Origin: an uncultured Chlorobiaceae bacterium
Lineage (GTDB): Bacteria; Bacteroidota; Chlorobiia; Chlorobiales; Chlorobiaceae
Length of the DNA stretch: 11,159 nucleotides
Reading direction: 5' to 3'
Assembly: GCA_903838095.1 (NCBI GenBank)
Contig: CAILXE010000426.1
Span: 1-11,159, forward strand
Of this stretch, positions 1-8,395 are shown one piece after another. The position numbers were made by a program, and so were the translations under genes. The first letter of the stretch is position 1. Every line of letters starts with the position of its first letter. The notes beneath the pieces were generated by a model, which worked only from the letters and a program-made list of their open reading frames with translations, searched no databases and was not told the origin of the DNA.

Positions 1-267
1 CCTGAAGATTATTGGATTTTAAAATTAGACGCCTCGATTGATGTAGCCAAAGACCCAGAATATCCAGCGCCAGACGAAAACAAGCCGCAACTGAATGTGC
101 GCGACCTTCAACTCAACCTAAATATTTACTTGAAGGGCGATTACAAAGCTTATCAACAGTTTCTGGACAAGAGGGTGGAGGTGACTGGAGAACTGACCCA
201 AGGATTTACCGTTCACCACAAAACACCGGTCATGATTCGGGTTCGGGACATTAGACTAGCGGACTGA
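1..267 (+). CDS. C-terminal fragment of a DUF4431-like protein (5' end outside the window)
   Basis: Frame 1 is open from the first base to TGA at 265-267 and gives the last 88 residues of a protein. It starts with the segment YWILKLDASIDV, has a charged linker (PAPDENKP), then an RDLQLNLN strand, a YKAYQQFLDKRVEVTGEL segment and a final VHHKTPVMIRVRDI strand. From memory of the family this order matches DUF4431, a small beta-rich domain of unknown function that often has 'YW.LKLD', 'K.Y..l.GKrV.VtG.L' and 'HHhTpVli.V..i'. The biochemical role is unknown. The start codon and any signal peptide lie outside the window. No terminator hairpin is evident in the 67 bases before the next ATG. The family call rests on remembered motif order only. 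Confidence 0.65.
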   Translation, partial: PEDYWILKLDASIDVAKDPEYPAPDENKPQLNVRDLQLNLNIYLKGDYKAYQQFLDKRVEVTGELTQGFTVHHKTPVMIRVRDIRLAD

Positions 268-334
268 AACTTAAGGATAGCCCGCATTTTTCCCCTTCCT
301 TTCTATATCAAGAGATGCTTTAATAATAACCACT

Positions 335-697
335 ATGAGTAATCTATTAAGTCTGACATCGGCTCAACTCATCAAAGCCGCAAACATTAAAGACCACATC
401 GAAGCATTGACCAAAGAACTGAATGGTCTGCTCGGTTCATCAGCTCCAGTAGTCAAAGCTGCTAAACCTGCTAAGAAACGAGGAATGAGTGCTGCTGGTC
501 GTGCTGCTGTTTCTGCCGCTGCCAAACTTCGTTGGGCTAAAATCAATGCCGCCAAAACCAGTCCTAAAGCTGCCGTTAAAGCTATGGTTGCCGCTAAACC
601 TGCGAAGAAGAAGTTCGTGATGAGTGCCGCTGCCAAAGCCAAGATCAGTGCTGCGGCTAAGGCGAGATGGGCTGCGAAGAAAGCTGGCAAGAAGTGA
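335..697 (+). CDS. small histone H1-like Lys/Ala-rich basic protein with two SAAAKxRWA repeats
   Basis: The 120-aa protein has a neutral N-terminal helix (about residues 8-34, ITS-like composition with IKDHIEALTKELNGLL) followed by a strongly basic Ala/Lys-rich tail. Two copies of one motif are visible: MSAAGRAAVSAAAKLRWAK at 51-69 and MSAAAKAKISAAAKARWAA at 96-114. Each follows a KPAKK linker (44-48 and 88-92). The composition fits a bacterial histone H1-like, nucleoid-binding protein, and the repeat recalls the NUMOD3-like or AT-hook-like modules that bind DNA. DNA binding is inferred, not shown. The ATG at 335 gives the natural N-terminal helix; no Shine-Dalgarno is seen before it (upstream is AT-rich, taataataaccact). 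The gene stands alone and ends in its own intrinsic terminator. A small coding shadow on the opposite strand was ignored because the Ala/Lys bias explains it. Confidence 0.8.
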   Translation: MSNLLSLTSAQLIKAANIKDHIEALTKELNGLLGSSAPVVKAAKPAKKRGMSAAGRAAVSAAAKLRWAKINAAKTSPKAAVKAMVAAKPAKKKFVMSAAAKAKISAAAKARWAAKKAGKK

Positions 698-713
698 TTT
701 GATTGAAATAATG

Positions 714-745
714 AAGGCCACTCCTTGATTGGGGTGGCCTTTTTT
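714..745 (+). terminator. Rho-independent terminator of the basic-protein gene
   Basis: An 11-bp stem pairs AAGGCCACTCC (714-724) with GGGGTGGCCTT (731-741), with one T-G wobble and a 6-nt loop (ttgatt). A run of six T residues follows at 740-745. It starts 17 bases after the stop codon of the H1-like gene, so it should end that transcript. On the other strand there is no equally good U tract. Confidence 0.9.
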
Positions 746-825
746 GCTTTCACTGCTTCCTGCTTTCAGTAATTTAGTTTTGCTACCCGCACCTCGTCAG
801 CCGGCGTGGCCACCGTGGGGCAAGC

Positions 826-936
826 ATGGACAAACGAAGTATCAAAGCACGACCAACTCGAAAACTGGTCATGATAATGGACCCTCTTTCCCTCGATCTC
901 TTCAATCTCACGGATAAAAAGACCATTGCGGTTTAA
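826..936 (+). CDS. doubtful 36-aa small ORF
   Basis: ATG at 826 opens 36 codons to TAA at 934-936. The product starts with a basic stretch (MDKRSIKARPTRKLVMIMD) and continues with PLSLDLFNLTDKK before ending in TIAV. The composition looks more protein-like than the overlapping frames. No Shine-Dalgarno or homology is recognised, and it lies alone in a spacer. It may be a chance ORF, a microprotein or the remnant of a decayed gene. Confidence 0.2.
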   Translation: MDKRSIKARPTRKLVMIMDPLSLDLFNLTDKKTIAV

Positions 937-1163
937 CACCGTTCGCCGACCAACAGTTCGTTGGGCTTGATTTTCAAAGGCTACTCATTCCGACGCCCCT
1001 GGTCCTGTTCCCCGCCAAAGCAACTCCGCACTCAACCGAAAAAGAGGAGCGTTCAAATTGCAGACCGATTTCAAAAGCGCGAACCGCCCGTTATTTGGTC
1101 CCACGGGTGAACTTAAAAATATCCTTGCGAACTTTAAATCTGATTACTAATTTCCGCCTGTCT

Positions 1164-1193
1164 TTGCAAAAGGGTTTCTTAAGTGGATAAAAT
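1164..1193 (+). promoter_or_regulatory. possible sigma-70-type promoter of the giant secreted-protein gene
   Basis: TTGCAA (1164-1169; 4 of 6 matches to TTGACA) is followed after 18 bases by TAAAAT (1188-1193; 5 of 6 matches to TATAAT). Transcription would begin near 1200, only a few bases before the ATG at 1204, so the mRNA would be almost leaderless. That fits the lack of a Shine-Dalgarno sequence there. The match is by eye only and AT-rich DNA gives many such hits. Confidence 0.35.
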
Positions 1194-1203
1194 GGTCTGA
1201 ATT

Positions 1204-4200
1204 ATGAAAACCAATCATGGAGGGAAATATTTCCCCCGCACGCTTAAACGTGCATTGAACCTCGCACTTGTTATCGCGGGTCTTTTATTTTCCATCGACA
1301 GTTTTGCTCAAGGTGGGCCACCTCTGCCAACACCGCCACCGGGCCGATTGCTGAATGTTTGGGAATTCGACACGAACACTTGGCGGGGCGCATGGCATGT
1401 ATTGCCAATTAGCTTCACCAACATTGATCAGGTGGAGGACTGGTCGGGAACCGCTTTACAGGTGGATAGCACGAATGCGGCTTGGCTTCAGTATCATGTC
1501 ATTGAGAATAATAATCACACCAACCTCATGTGTACCCAAGGCACGGTCCGATTCTGGTTCCTGCCCAACTGGTTGAGCAACGACACCAATCAGAACGGCA
1601 TCGGCCCCAGAGACTATGGCCGGTTCATCGACGTGGGCACATGGACGAACGATGCCAGCTTGGGCTGGTGGTCGCTCTACCTGAACAGCGACGGCACAAG
1701 CATCACCTTTTCCAGCCAGGACGACGGTCAGGGCACCAATTATTTGAGTGCACCGATTTCGTGGGATTCAAGCACATGGCATTTGATCTCGCTCACCTAT
1801 TCCGTTACGAACACGGCGTTGTATATTGACGGTGAATTGGCGGCAAGTGGCGATGGTGTGTTGTATGTGCCGAATGCCAGTGTACTGACCAACGGCTTCT
1901 TTGTCGGCAGCGACAAGACCGGGAATGATCAAATTCACGGGCAGATGGATGCTCTTGAAATCTACAACTATCAGCTCGATCCCACGGACATCGCTGATGA
2001 TTTTAACTATGAAAATCCAAATCTCACACTGACTGTGGGGACAGGCGGGACACATACGACGGACAGCGGAGGCATGTTTCCAGGCGGAGGCGATACCGGC
2101 GGCGGCAACACATCAACAAATACGCCGAACAACCAGCCATATAACGCTGACTATGGCGCCAATCTCTGCATCATCCAGCAAACCATCGTCTCCAATTGCT
2201 TGAACGGCATTGTTTCTAACACACAGCCGAACATTTTATATGAGATTCAAGGCCGTTCGGATTTGATCCAAGGCGATTGGATTTCCTACGGCTTCTTCAA
2301 CGGTTCAGAACTGGCCAACTGGTCGCCGTCTAGCGTGCCGGCCAGCACCAGCAGCAATTTGTTTCTGCGCATCCGCAGTTGGCAGGACACGACCGGCACC
2401 GGCATCCCGGATTGGTGGTGGTTGAAACATTTCGGGCAGACCACCAATGTGGATGCCAGCACCATTGTCGCTGGTGACGGATTAAACAACTGGCAGAAAT
2501 TCCAGTTGGGAATTAATCCCAACAATTATTACAACCCAAATGCACCGGCAGTATTTTTTGGCTGCCCGGATGCGACCGGCACAAACATGGTTCTGGAATG
2601 GAGTCCCTCGCCGGGGCCGGTGCTCTATTACCTCATCCAAAAGAGCACTTATGACGACAATTGGGATCTCCATACCACCAATATCATCGTCAGTTCCAAC
2701 ACGACCTTTTATGTGGATCGGGGTGAAATCATCGGCCAGCATACCATTTTCTCATGGTCGTATTGGCAGTATGATGAATATGCTCTGCAAGCGGTCTATG
2801 CAGACGGCTCCACAACGGCCTCCAACTTGTGGTATGCCGACTATGCATATTATGCAGACACATTTTTTTTCACCAATTACAGCTTGCCCACCGTTGCGGT
2901 TTATGTGGACACATCCTCAAACAATGTGACGCTGACCTGGACGCCTCCACCTTGGCCTCCCACCAACTATATAATTGAACGGGTCGTCTACAACGCGGCC
3001 AGCAATAACTATACAAGCACGCCCATTGCACAAGTGGGATCCAACGCGACTTCATTCGTGGTTTCCAATGCCATCCAGTATGCCACCAATTGGAGCGATC
3101 TTTACGCCGTGTCGGCGGGGTATCCCGGTGGCGGCCAGACACCCGTTTTTCCATATAACAACTATGGTGAAGGCAGCAATCCGAGTGTGGCCAATATCAG
3201 CATTGGCTCTCCCACGGCTGACGCCGGCCCGCCGATGTTTTATGGTTACAAAGATGCCACCGGCACGAACCTTTATCTGATCTGGAATCCGGCTTCCGGC
3301 TCGGTGATAAATTACCTCATCTTTGGTGGAACCTATGATTATGATCTCGGCGGGTATCATTATGTATCGCTGGGCATGGTTGATGGCAACACGGCTGCCT
3401 TTGAGGTTGTGGGCGCAACCTATGACGCATATCGTGTGGCAGCCGTATTTGCCGATGGCAGTTATTCCCAAGGCAAGGTTTGGGTTTCTTCCGGTGGCAC
3501 GCCTGCCCCCGGCGGATTTTATGCATATCTGAACTCGACGGGGACAAATGTATGGTTGTCATGGAATCCTTTGGCCGGAAGCTTCAACAGCTTTGTGCTT
3601 CGACGGAGCGATAACAATGGCGGCTCGTATTCTCAAATTGCCGTGCTGGGAACCAATGAGACTTCTTTCACCGACACCAACGCCATCCATACCGGCAGCT
3701 TCAGTTTGAGTTCCACAAAATACTCCATTCAGGCGACCTATCCGCATGGCGGCATGTCTGCAATCGCTACCGCCATGGTCAGCAATACGCCTTCGGCTCC
3801 CACCGAACTTTCCGTAAAGGTGGATAGCACCGGCACCAACGTCTCGCTCGCTTGGACCTCGGCTTCAGGTGATGTCACGAGCTACACCATTCAACGCGGT
3901 GTGTTGAACCCAAGCACCGGCGCTTACACCTACACGACCATCGGCACCGTCAACGCCGACACGACTTCATTCACCGTGACTGGGGCCATCAACAACTACA
4001 ATGATGAATGGGATTCTTATCAGATTGTGGCTAATCACACCAGTAGTGGCGTATCTGCACCGATCAGCACCCAACTTCCGTCCTCCGCCATCAATTTACC
4101 GCCCAATGCCAGTCTGAATCCCAAGTTGTCGATATCCGCGCAGTTGGTTCGCAATGAAAACGGCCTGTGGCAGGTGATGTTCCTTAACATTCCCACCAAT

Positions 4201-7200
4201 GCTCAAACCATCCTTTTGAATTGGTGTTGGTATGATTATTTTTACGATATTGGCCCGCAAAACGGAGACATAAATCAGGACCTCAGTGCGTTTGCCTATT
4301 GCCCGCCAATCAAAATTCCTGTCGCCAATTTAACCAACAGGGTGTATGTGATTCCTGATTGGCAGTTGCTAAATAATTTCCCAAATAATTGGATTGGTGA
4401 TGTAGGTTATGTGCAGGCCATGGATGCCACTGGCAATATTGGCCCTTCCTCGTTGGTAGGTTATCTTCGCTATGACTCTCCTCGTTGGGTGGACGGTCGC
4501 CAGCACCTAAAGGAAAACCTGCTGTTTCAGCTTCAAGCGGCTACGGTGAGCCAGCCTAGCGCCCGATTGGCCGAACGCGCGGTTTGGTTCAATCCATGGT
4601 TTCAAGATTTGGGTATTCCTGCAGACGCAAACTATGTCGAAAGCAGCATCTTCCATTGGTCAGTGATGTTGAGCGCATACACCGCTTACGTCAAAATGGA
4701 TGATGTCTGGCCCTTCACCGCCAATTACGAACTTCATCGCAGCCTTTACGATCCTAATTACAACGGCTGGGACTATTTCCAATGGCAAATAAACTCATGG
4801 TATTGGAACTATTATGGCGGTTCCGGCTCGTTGGCGTTTCAAGGTTCACTGGATACGATTCCCGCTCCGGCGGTTCTAGGTTCCGGCCAATATTGGATCG
4901 GACAATCCCCTTCCGATTTGCCGGCCTATACCAGCGGGGACTATTTCCATACCCAAAGTGGCGTGAACCTTTTCGGTCTGCAATACCAAGGGATGATTGT
5001 CCATACCGATGAAAATAATTCATCGTTGATCCTCAGTCCAGGTGGTTCGACAGCCAGCACCAATGTGAACTGCTATTACACAAAAACTGCCGCCCCCAGT
5101 TTGTCACTAAACAGCTATTACTTCGCATTAGTCAACACGCCGGGCACCGCTTTGCCTGGTGGAACGCCACCGCAAGCCTATCCGTTACCTTGTCTCCCTG
5201 GCTTTGCCAATACTAACCAGACCGGTGTGTTGATCGCATCGGTGGGCACGCCAACAGTCGTCGGTGGTTGGGCAAAGTTTGCCATCCAAAACGGCGCAGC
5301 CGACAAATTTGCCTATCTCGGCCAATATTATTTTACTAATGCCTATCTGATGACCAACAGCATCATCACCACCCAAAAGACTGGTGTGGTTTCACCCTAC
5401 GGGGATTTCTTCCCGACTGAACCGGGTGTGGTGGCAATGACCACCATGGAGGACAATGATTCATACTATGCGCAAGGCACCGGCGTGGTGCGGGTGATCG
5501 CGCTTAACGTGGACGCCAACCACGACGGCACGATGGATTTCACCTACCAAAGCCCCGATTTTGTTTCCGCCGGCAAACCCTTCCGGTTTTGGGTCAATGA
5601 CAATTCAGATAGTGGCGATTTTGGTGGCGATGGCATACCTGACAAGGGAGTCCGAGCAGACGGAGTCATGCAAGTTCAAGTTCCTGTTGGCGGTCCCTAT
5701 TATGGAACGATGATGAATGCCTGGCAAATACATGGCCGACGGGATTTGGTAGATTTTTTTCCGGTTCATATCAACATTGGCAGCATTTTTCAAAGCAATG
5801 TGTTGAGCGCGGGCGTCAGTTCTTCAGATACTAGTTGGCAGTTTGTATTAAGTCAGGCGGATGGGATATTGCGTTTCACCACCACAGGCTTGACGCCAAC
5901 TAATTACATGGACTTTTTGCATAATACTAACGTGTCAGGCAATCTAGCCGAGGCAGTGCTGACCACCATCACTCCAACCGGTGTGACATTACCGGCATCA
6001 TTCATTGGTGGCATTGCTGCCAGTAATCAAGGCATCATCTTGGTGGAATCGGCGAAGGCCACCACCCAACCGCTTATATTGACAATTTATCACAACGGTA
6101 ATCAGGTTGCTCAAACCTCCCTGCCATTAAGCATTACCGGTGTGGAGCAAATGTTTCGCTCCAAAAATCTTTTACAGCAAGCGGATTCCAGAGCGATGCC
6201 TGACCGACTGACCGATGCTGATGTGCAGAACGAGCCTGACACTGTTGACAAGAATTTTGTGTTTTTGCATGGATATAACGTAAATCCATACGAGGCTCGC
6301 GGCGTTTTTGCTGACATGTTCAAGCGGTTGTATTGGGCAGGTTCTCACGCAAAGTTTTACGGTATCATGTGGAATGGTTATGATTCACAAGGTAAGATTA
6401 TTACCGGCGTGACCGGCAATCTGGAGACCAATGTTGTTCATGCTTTTGATACAGCCCCGTTGTTAAATACTTTTCTCAATGGCTTAACCGGCACAAATGT
6501 CGTGGCTGCGCACAGCCTAGGCAATATGGTGGTTTTGAGCACACTCAACGATTGCACCAACCACAGCATCAAACAATATTTCATGCTGAATGCGGCAGTA
6601 GCGATGGAGGCTTTAGATGGCAGCACACCCCAAAGCGCCAATCTGGTGCATACAGATTGGGCGAGTTATGGCACCAACCTTTGGGCCAGCTACTGGCATA
6701 ATTTATTCCCCGCCGGTGATGGGCGCCGCCTGTTAACATGGAACAATCGATTGGCAGACGGTCTCCAGAACGCCACCGTTTATAATTTTTATTCCAGCGG
6801 CGAGGAAGTGCTGCGAGCTTATCCCAATACCAGCACACCGTCATTCGTCGGGTTTGGTGGCAAGCAGGTTTTGCAAAGTGTGTTCGGAATTACGCCCATT
6901 GCCTCTTATTTGTGGAATATGCAGGAGTTGCTCAAAGGTCGTTCACCCTTAAACGATGTGCTGGGCAGCACGCACGGCGGCTGGTTTTTTAACAACAGCA
7001 GCTATTATTACAATGACTATACCGGCATTCGCATGGCACCAGCGGAAGCCAATGTGATTGATGGCACACAACTGCAAATCATTCCATTTTTTAGCTTCAA
7101 TACGCATGGCGGCGTGCATCCTGATTCCGCTCTGACCGAACCCAATGGCAGCAATTACGCGAAGACCAACCAGAATCGTATTCTCTCCGATGCGATTCCC

Positions 7201-7428
7201 GCACTAACGCTGCCGGCAGGCGCAAATCCGGTGCCGAGTTTTTCTCCTCCGAACAGCCCCTTCGAGCGGAATTTTGATATAAATACTCCTCAATTCCAAA
7301 ACAATTGGCCACAAGGCCGAACAGGCAACGAGAGTTCAAAATGGCATCATTCTGACTTTCAACAAGTGGCTTATACTTTTACCTGCCTATTTTTCAACGA
7401 AATGGTAAATCTAGGAAATCTTAAATAG
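1204..7428 (+). CDS. giant secreted multidomain protein: LamG-like, Ca-binding, Fn3-like repeats, C-terminal alpha/beta-hydrolase
   Basis: The 2074-aa protein begins with a signal peptide: basic start, hydrophobic LNLALVIAGLLF (18-29), likely cleavage after SFA35. Residues about 49-267 form a LamG/concanavalin-like domain (WEFD, GTVRFWFLP, WHLISLTYS, LYIDGEL, GQMDALEIYN). A Gly-rich linker (280-302) follows. D395-TTGTGIPDWWW and GDGLNNWQKFQLGINPN (424-440) form a degenerate TSP3/dockerin-like Ca-binding segment. Five Fn3-like repeats follow; their 'D-TGTN-V-L-W' strands lie near residues 456, 569, 684, 777 and 874. Residues about 985-1425 are rich in Trp and Tyr and are not assigned. A DxNxDGxxD loop (1437-1445) and a second acidic loop (1465-1480) probably bind calcium. 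The C-terminus (about 1680-2074) looks like an alpha/beta-hydrolase: FLHGYN (H1689), nucleophile elbow AHSLG (S1771), YSSGEE (E1867, usual acid position) and H2048/H2049. Secretion and Ca binding are family-based; the hydrolase substrate is unknown. No C-terminal sorting signal is seen. Confidence 0.9.
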   Translation: MKTNHGGKYFPRTLKRALNLALVIAGLLFSIDSFAQGGPPLPTPPPGRLLNVWEFDTNTWRGAWHVLPISFTNIDQVEDWSGTALQVDSTNAAWLQYHVIENNNHTNLMCTQGTVRFWFLPNWLSNDTNQNGIGPRDYGRFIDVGTWTNDASLGWWSLYLNSDGTSITFSSQDDGQGTNYLSAPISWDSSTWHLISLTYSVTNTALYIDGELAASGDGVLYVPNASVLTNGFFVGSDKTGNDQIHGQMDALEIYNYQLDPTDIADDFNYENPNLTLTVGTGGTHTTDSGGMFPGGGDTGGGNTSTNTPNNQPYNADYGANLCIIQQTIVSNCLNGIVSNTQPNILYEIQGRSDLIQGDWISYGFFNGSELANWSPSSVPASTSSNLFLRIRSWQDTTGTGIPDWWWLKHFGQTTNVDASTIVAGDGLNNWQKFQLGINPNNYYNPNAPAVFFGCPDATGTNMVLEWSPSPGPVLYYLIQKSTYDDNWDLHTTNIIVSSNTTFYVDRGEIIGQHTIFSWSYWQYDEYALQAVYADGSTTASNLWYADYAYYADTFFFTNYSLPTVAVYVDTSSNNVTLTWTPPPWPPTNYIIERVVYNAASNNYTSTPIAQVGSNATSFVVSNAIQYATNWSDLYAVSAGYPGGGQTPVFPYNNYGEGSNPSVANISIGSPTADAGPPMFYGYKDATGTNLYLIWNPASGSVINYLIFGGTYDYDLGGYHYVSLGMVDGNTAAFEVVGATYDAYRVAAVFADGSYSQGKVWVSSGGTPAPGGFYAYLNSTGTNVWLSWNPLAGSFNSFVLRRSDNNGGSYSQIAVLGTNETSFTDTNAIHTGSFSLSSTKYSIQATYPHGGMSAIATAMVSNTPSAPTELSVKVDSTGTNVSLAWTSASGDVTSYTIQRGVLNPSTGAYTYTTIGTVNADTTSFTVTGAINNYNDEWDSYQIVANHTSSGVSAPISTQLPSSAINLPPNASLNPKLSISAQLVRNENGLWQVMFLNIPTNAQTILLNWCWYDYFYDIGPQNGDINQDLSAFAYCPPIKIPVANLTNRVYVIPDWQLLNNFPNNWIGDVGYVQAMDATGNIGPSSLVGYLRYDSPRWVDGRQHLKENLLFQLQAATVSQPSARLAERAVWFNPWFQDLGIPADANYVESSIFHWSVMLSAYTAYVKMDDVWPFTANYELHRSLYDPNYNGWDYFQWQINSWYWNYYGGSGSLAFQGSLDTIPAPAVLGSGQYWIGQSPSDLPAYTSGDYFHTQSGVNLFGLQYQGMIVHTDENNSSLILSPGGSTASTNVNCYYTKTAAPSLSLNSYYFALVNTPGTALPGGTPPQAYPLPCLPGFANTNQTGVLIASVGTPTVVGGWAKFAIQNGAADKFAYLGQYYFTNAYLMTNSIITTQKTGVVSPYGDFFPTEPGVVAMTTMEDNDSYYAQGTGVVRVIALNVDANHDGTMDFTYQSPDFVSAGKPFRFWVNDNSDSGDFGGDGIPDKGVRADGVMQVQVPVGGPYYGTMMNAWQIHGRRDLVDFFPVHINIGSIFQSNVLSAGVSSSDTSWQFVLSQADGILRFTTTGLTPTNYMDFLHNTNVSGNLAEAVLTTITPTGVTLPASFIGGIAASNQGIILVESAKATTQPLILTIYHNGNQVAQTSLPLSITGVEQMFRSKNLLQQADSRAMPDRLTDADVQNEPDTVDKNFVFLHGYNVNPYEARGVFADMFKRLYWAGSHAKFYGIMWNGYDSQGKIITGVTGNLETNVVHAFDTAPLLNTFLNGLTGTNVVAAHSLGNMVVLSTLNDCTNHSIKQYFMLNAAVAMEALDGSTPQSANLVHTDWASYGTNLWASYWHNLFPAGDGRRLLTWNNRLADGLQNATVYNFYSSGEEVLRAYPNTSTPSFVGFGGKQVLQSVFGITPIASYLWNMQELLKGRSPLNDVLGSTHGGWFFNNSSYYYNDYTGIRMAPAEANVIDGTQLQIIPFFSFNTHGGVHPDSALTEPNGSNYAKTNQNRILSDAIPALTLPAGANPVPSFSPPNSPFERNFDINTPQFQNNWPQGRTGNESSKWHHSDFQQVAYTFTCLFFNEMVNLGNLK

Positions 7429-7434
7429 AAACTT

Positions 7435-8337
7435 ATGAAAAAAATCATTTGGATCACCATCACGGCAGTATTTGTCACATCGTGTCACTCACAAAATAAT
7501 GATGAACAGCCATGGAAGGCTGTGGTGAAAGTCGTAAATGAATCTGGCAAACCAATGGAGGGCACGGATGTAACAATTGGGTATTACGTTCAACCACCGG
7601 AAGGCCAAACCATTGCAACGAGTTCAACGAAGGGTAAAACAGATGCAAATGGATCTTTCTCAGCTACTGGGAAAACACGCTCAACAGATTTATTTTTGGG
7701 TGCCGGGAAAGATGGGTATTACAGGTCTCATTACGACTACGAGCTTGGATTGCCAATGACTTACGATCCGGCCAAATGGAATATAGAAAAAACATTGGTG
7801 CTTAAAAAAATCGGCAGACCGGCTGCTATGTATGCGAAGCATATTTTGCAGCTAAAAATTCCAGAATTTAACAAAGCTATTGGCTTTGATTTGATGATTG
7901 GAGATTGGGTTGGGCCCTATGGAAAAGGAGTCAATGCAGACCTCCTGTTCACACAGCATCACACAAACCCACAATCGGGGTATCCAATAACTTTGAGTTT
8001 TCCAAACAGCGGTGATGGCATCCAGGAATTTGCTCTGCAAGAATCGGATAAAGGCAGCGGTTTGCGGTCAGGTCACGAAGCCCCAAGCGATGGGTATCAG
8101 GCTACAATTGCGCAAACCGTAATGACAAATCCTAATCGGAATTTTTATTTTCGTGTCCGCACCAAGCTAGATGAAAACGGCAAAATTGTGAGTGCTCGCT
8201 ACGGTAAGATTTACGGGGATTTGGCACAATTCACCTATTACTACAATCCCACGCCCAATGATCGGAATATTGAATTTGACCCGAAACAAAACTTGCTTGG
8301 CGGCTTGAAATCTTTTGAAAGTGTGTCGGCACCTTAA
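7435..8337 (+). CDS. lipoprotein with carboxypeptidase-regulatory-like N-terminal domain
   Basis: The 300-aa protein has a lipoprotein signal peptide: MKK, hydrophobic IIWITITAVFV, then lipobox V14-T-S-C17. It should be lipidated at C17; H18 follows, so there is no Asp+2 inner-membrane retention residue and outer-membrane sorting is possible. Residues about 28-125 look like a carboxypeptidase-regulatory-like or Big-type beta-sandwich (VVKVVNESGKPMEGTDVTIGYY, GKTDANGSFSATGKT, LFLGAGKDGYYRS). The remaining 175 residues are not recognised. The ATG lies 6 bases after the stop of the giant gene, so the two are probably one transcript and the lipoprotein may anchor or assist the secreted protein; this is inference. 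The gene ends head to head with the minus-strand block, 58 bases away, and no strong terminator is seen between them. Confidence 0.8.
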   Translation: MKKIIWITITAVFVTSCHSQNNDEQPWKAVVKVVNESGKPMEGTDVTIGYYVQPPEGQTIATSSTKGKTDANGSFSATGKTRSTDLFLGAGKDGYYRSHYDYELGLPMTYDPAKWNIEKTLVLKKIGRPAAMYAKHILQLKIPEFNKAIGFDLMIGDWVGPYGKGVNADLLFTQHHTNPQSGYPITLSFPNSGDGIQEFALQESDKGSGLRSGHEAPSDGYQATIAQTVMTNPNRNFYFRVRTKLDENGKIVSARYGKIYGDLAQFTYYYNPTPNDRNIEFDPKQNLLGGLKSFESVSAP

Positions 8338-8395
8338 TTTCCTTGCCAAAGACCTCATTCAGAAATCCCAGAAACGGCCCAAAAATCACCATGGC

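Larger units (their letters stand above)
746..1203. other. intergenic spacer, about 460 bases, no convincing gene
   Basis: Between the terminator and the giant secreted-protein gene no long ORF with protein-like composition is seen on either strand. A 62-codon + strand ORF at 729-917 begins inside the terminator and reads as low-complexity Pro/Trp/Ser sequence, so it was dismissed. A 36-codon ORF (826-936) is listed separately as doubtful. The right end is more AT-rich and holds a possible promoter (1164-1193). Confidence 0.6.

Noticed and set aside
266..279. AAACTTAAGGATA just after the first stop codon, similar to the TATCCTTA element in reverse
   Set aside because: It is not before a start codon on that strand and the match is partial; short AT-rich likeness is expected by chance.
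364..753. 129-aa ORF on the minus strand opposite the basic-protein gene
   Set aside because: It is the mirror of an Ala/Lys-rich gene and reads as low-complexity Ala/Leu; it also runs through the terminator.
729..917. 62-aa + strand ORF
   Set aside because: It starts inside the terminator hairpin and has no protein-like pattern.
1120..1140. TATCCTTG-like sequence upstream of the giant gene
   Set aside because: It matches only the first seven bases and lies about 80 bases from the ATG, unlike the two conserved elements.
3052..3471. 139-aa minus-strand ORF inside the giant gene
   Set aside because: The plus-strand frame here is clearly coding (Fn3-like repeats); this is a shadow.
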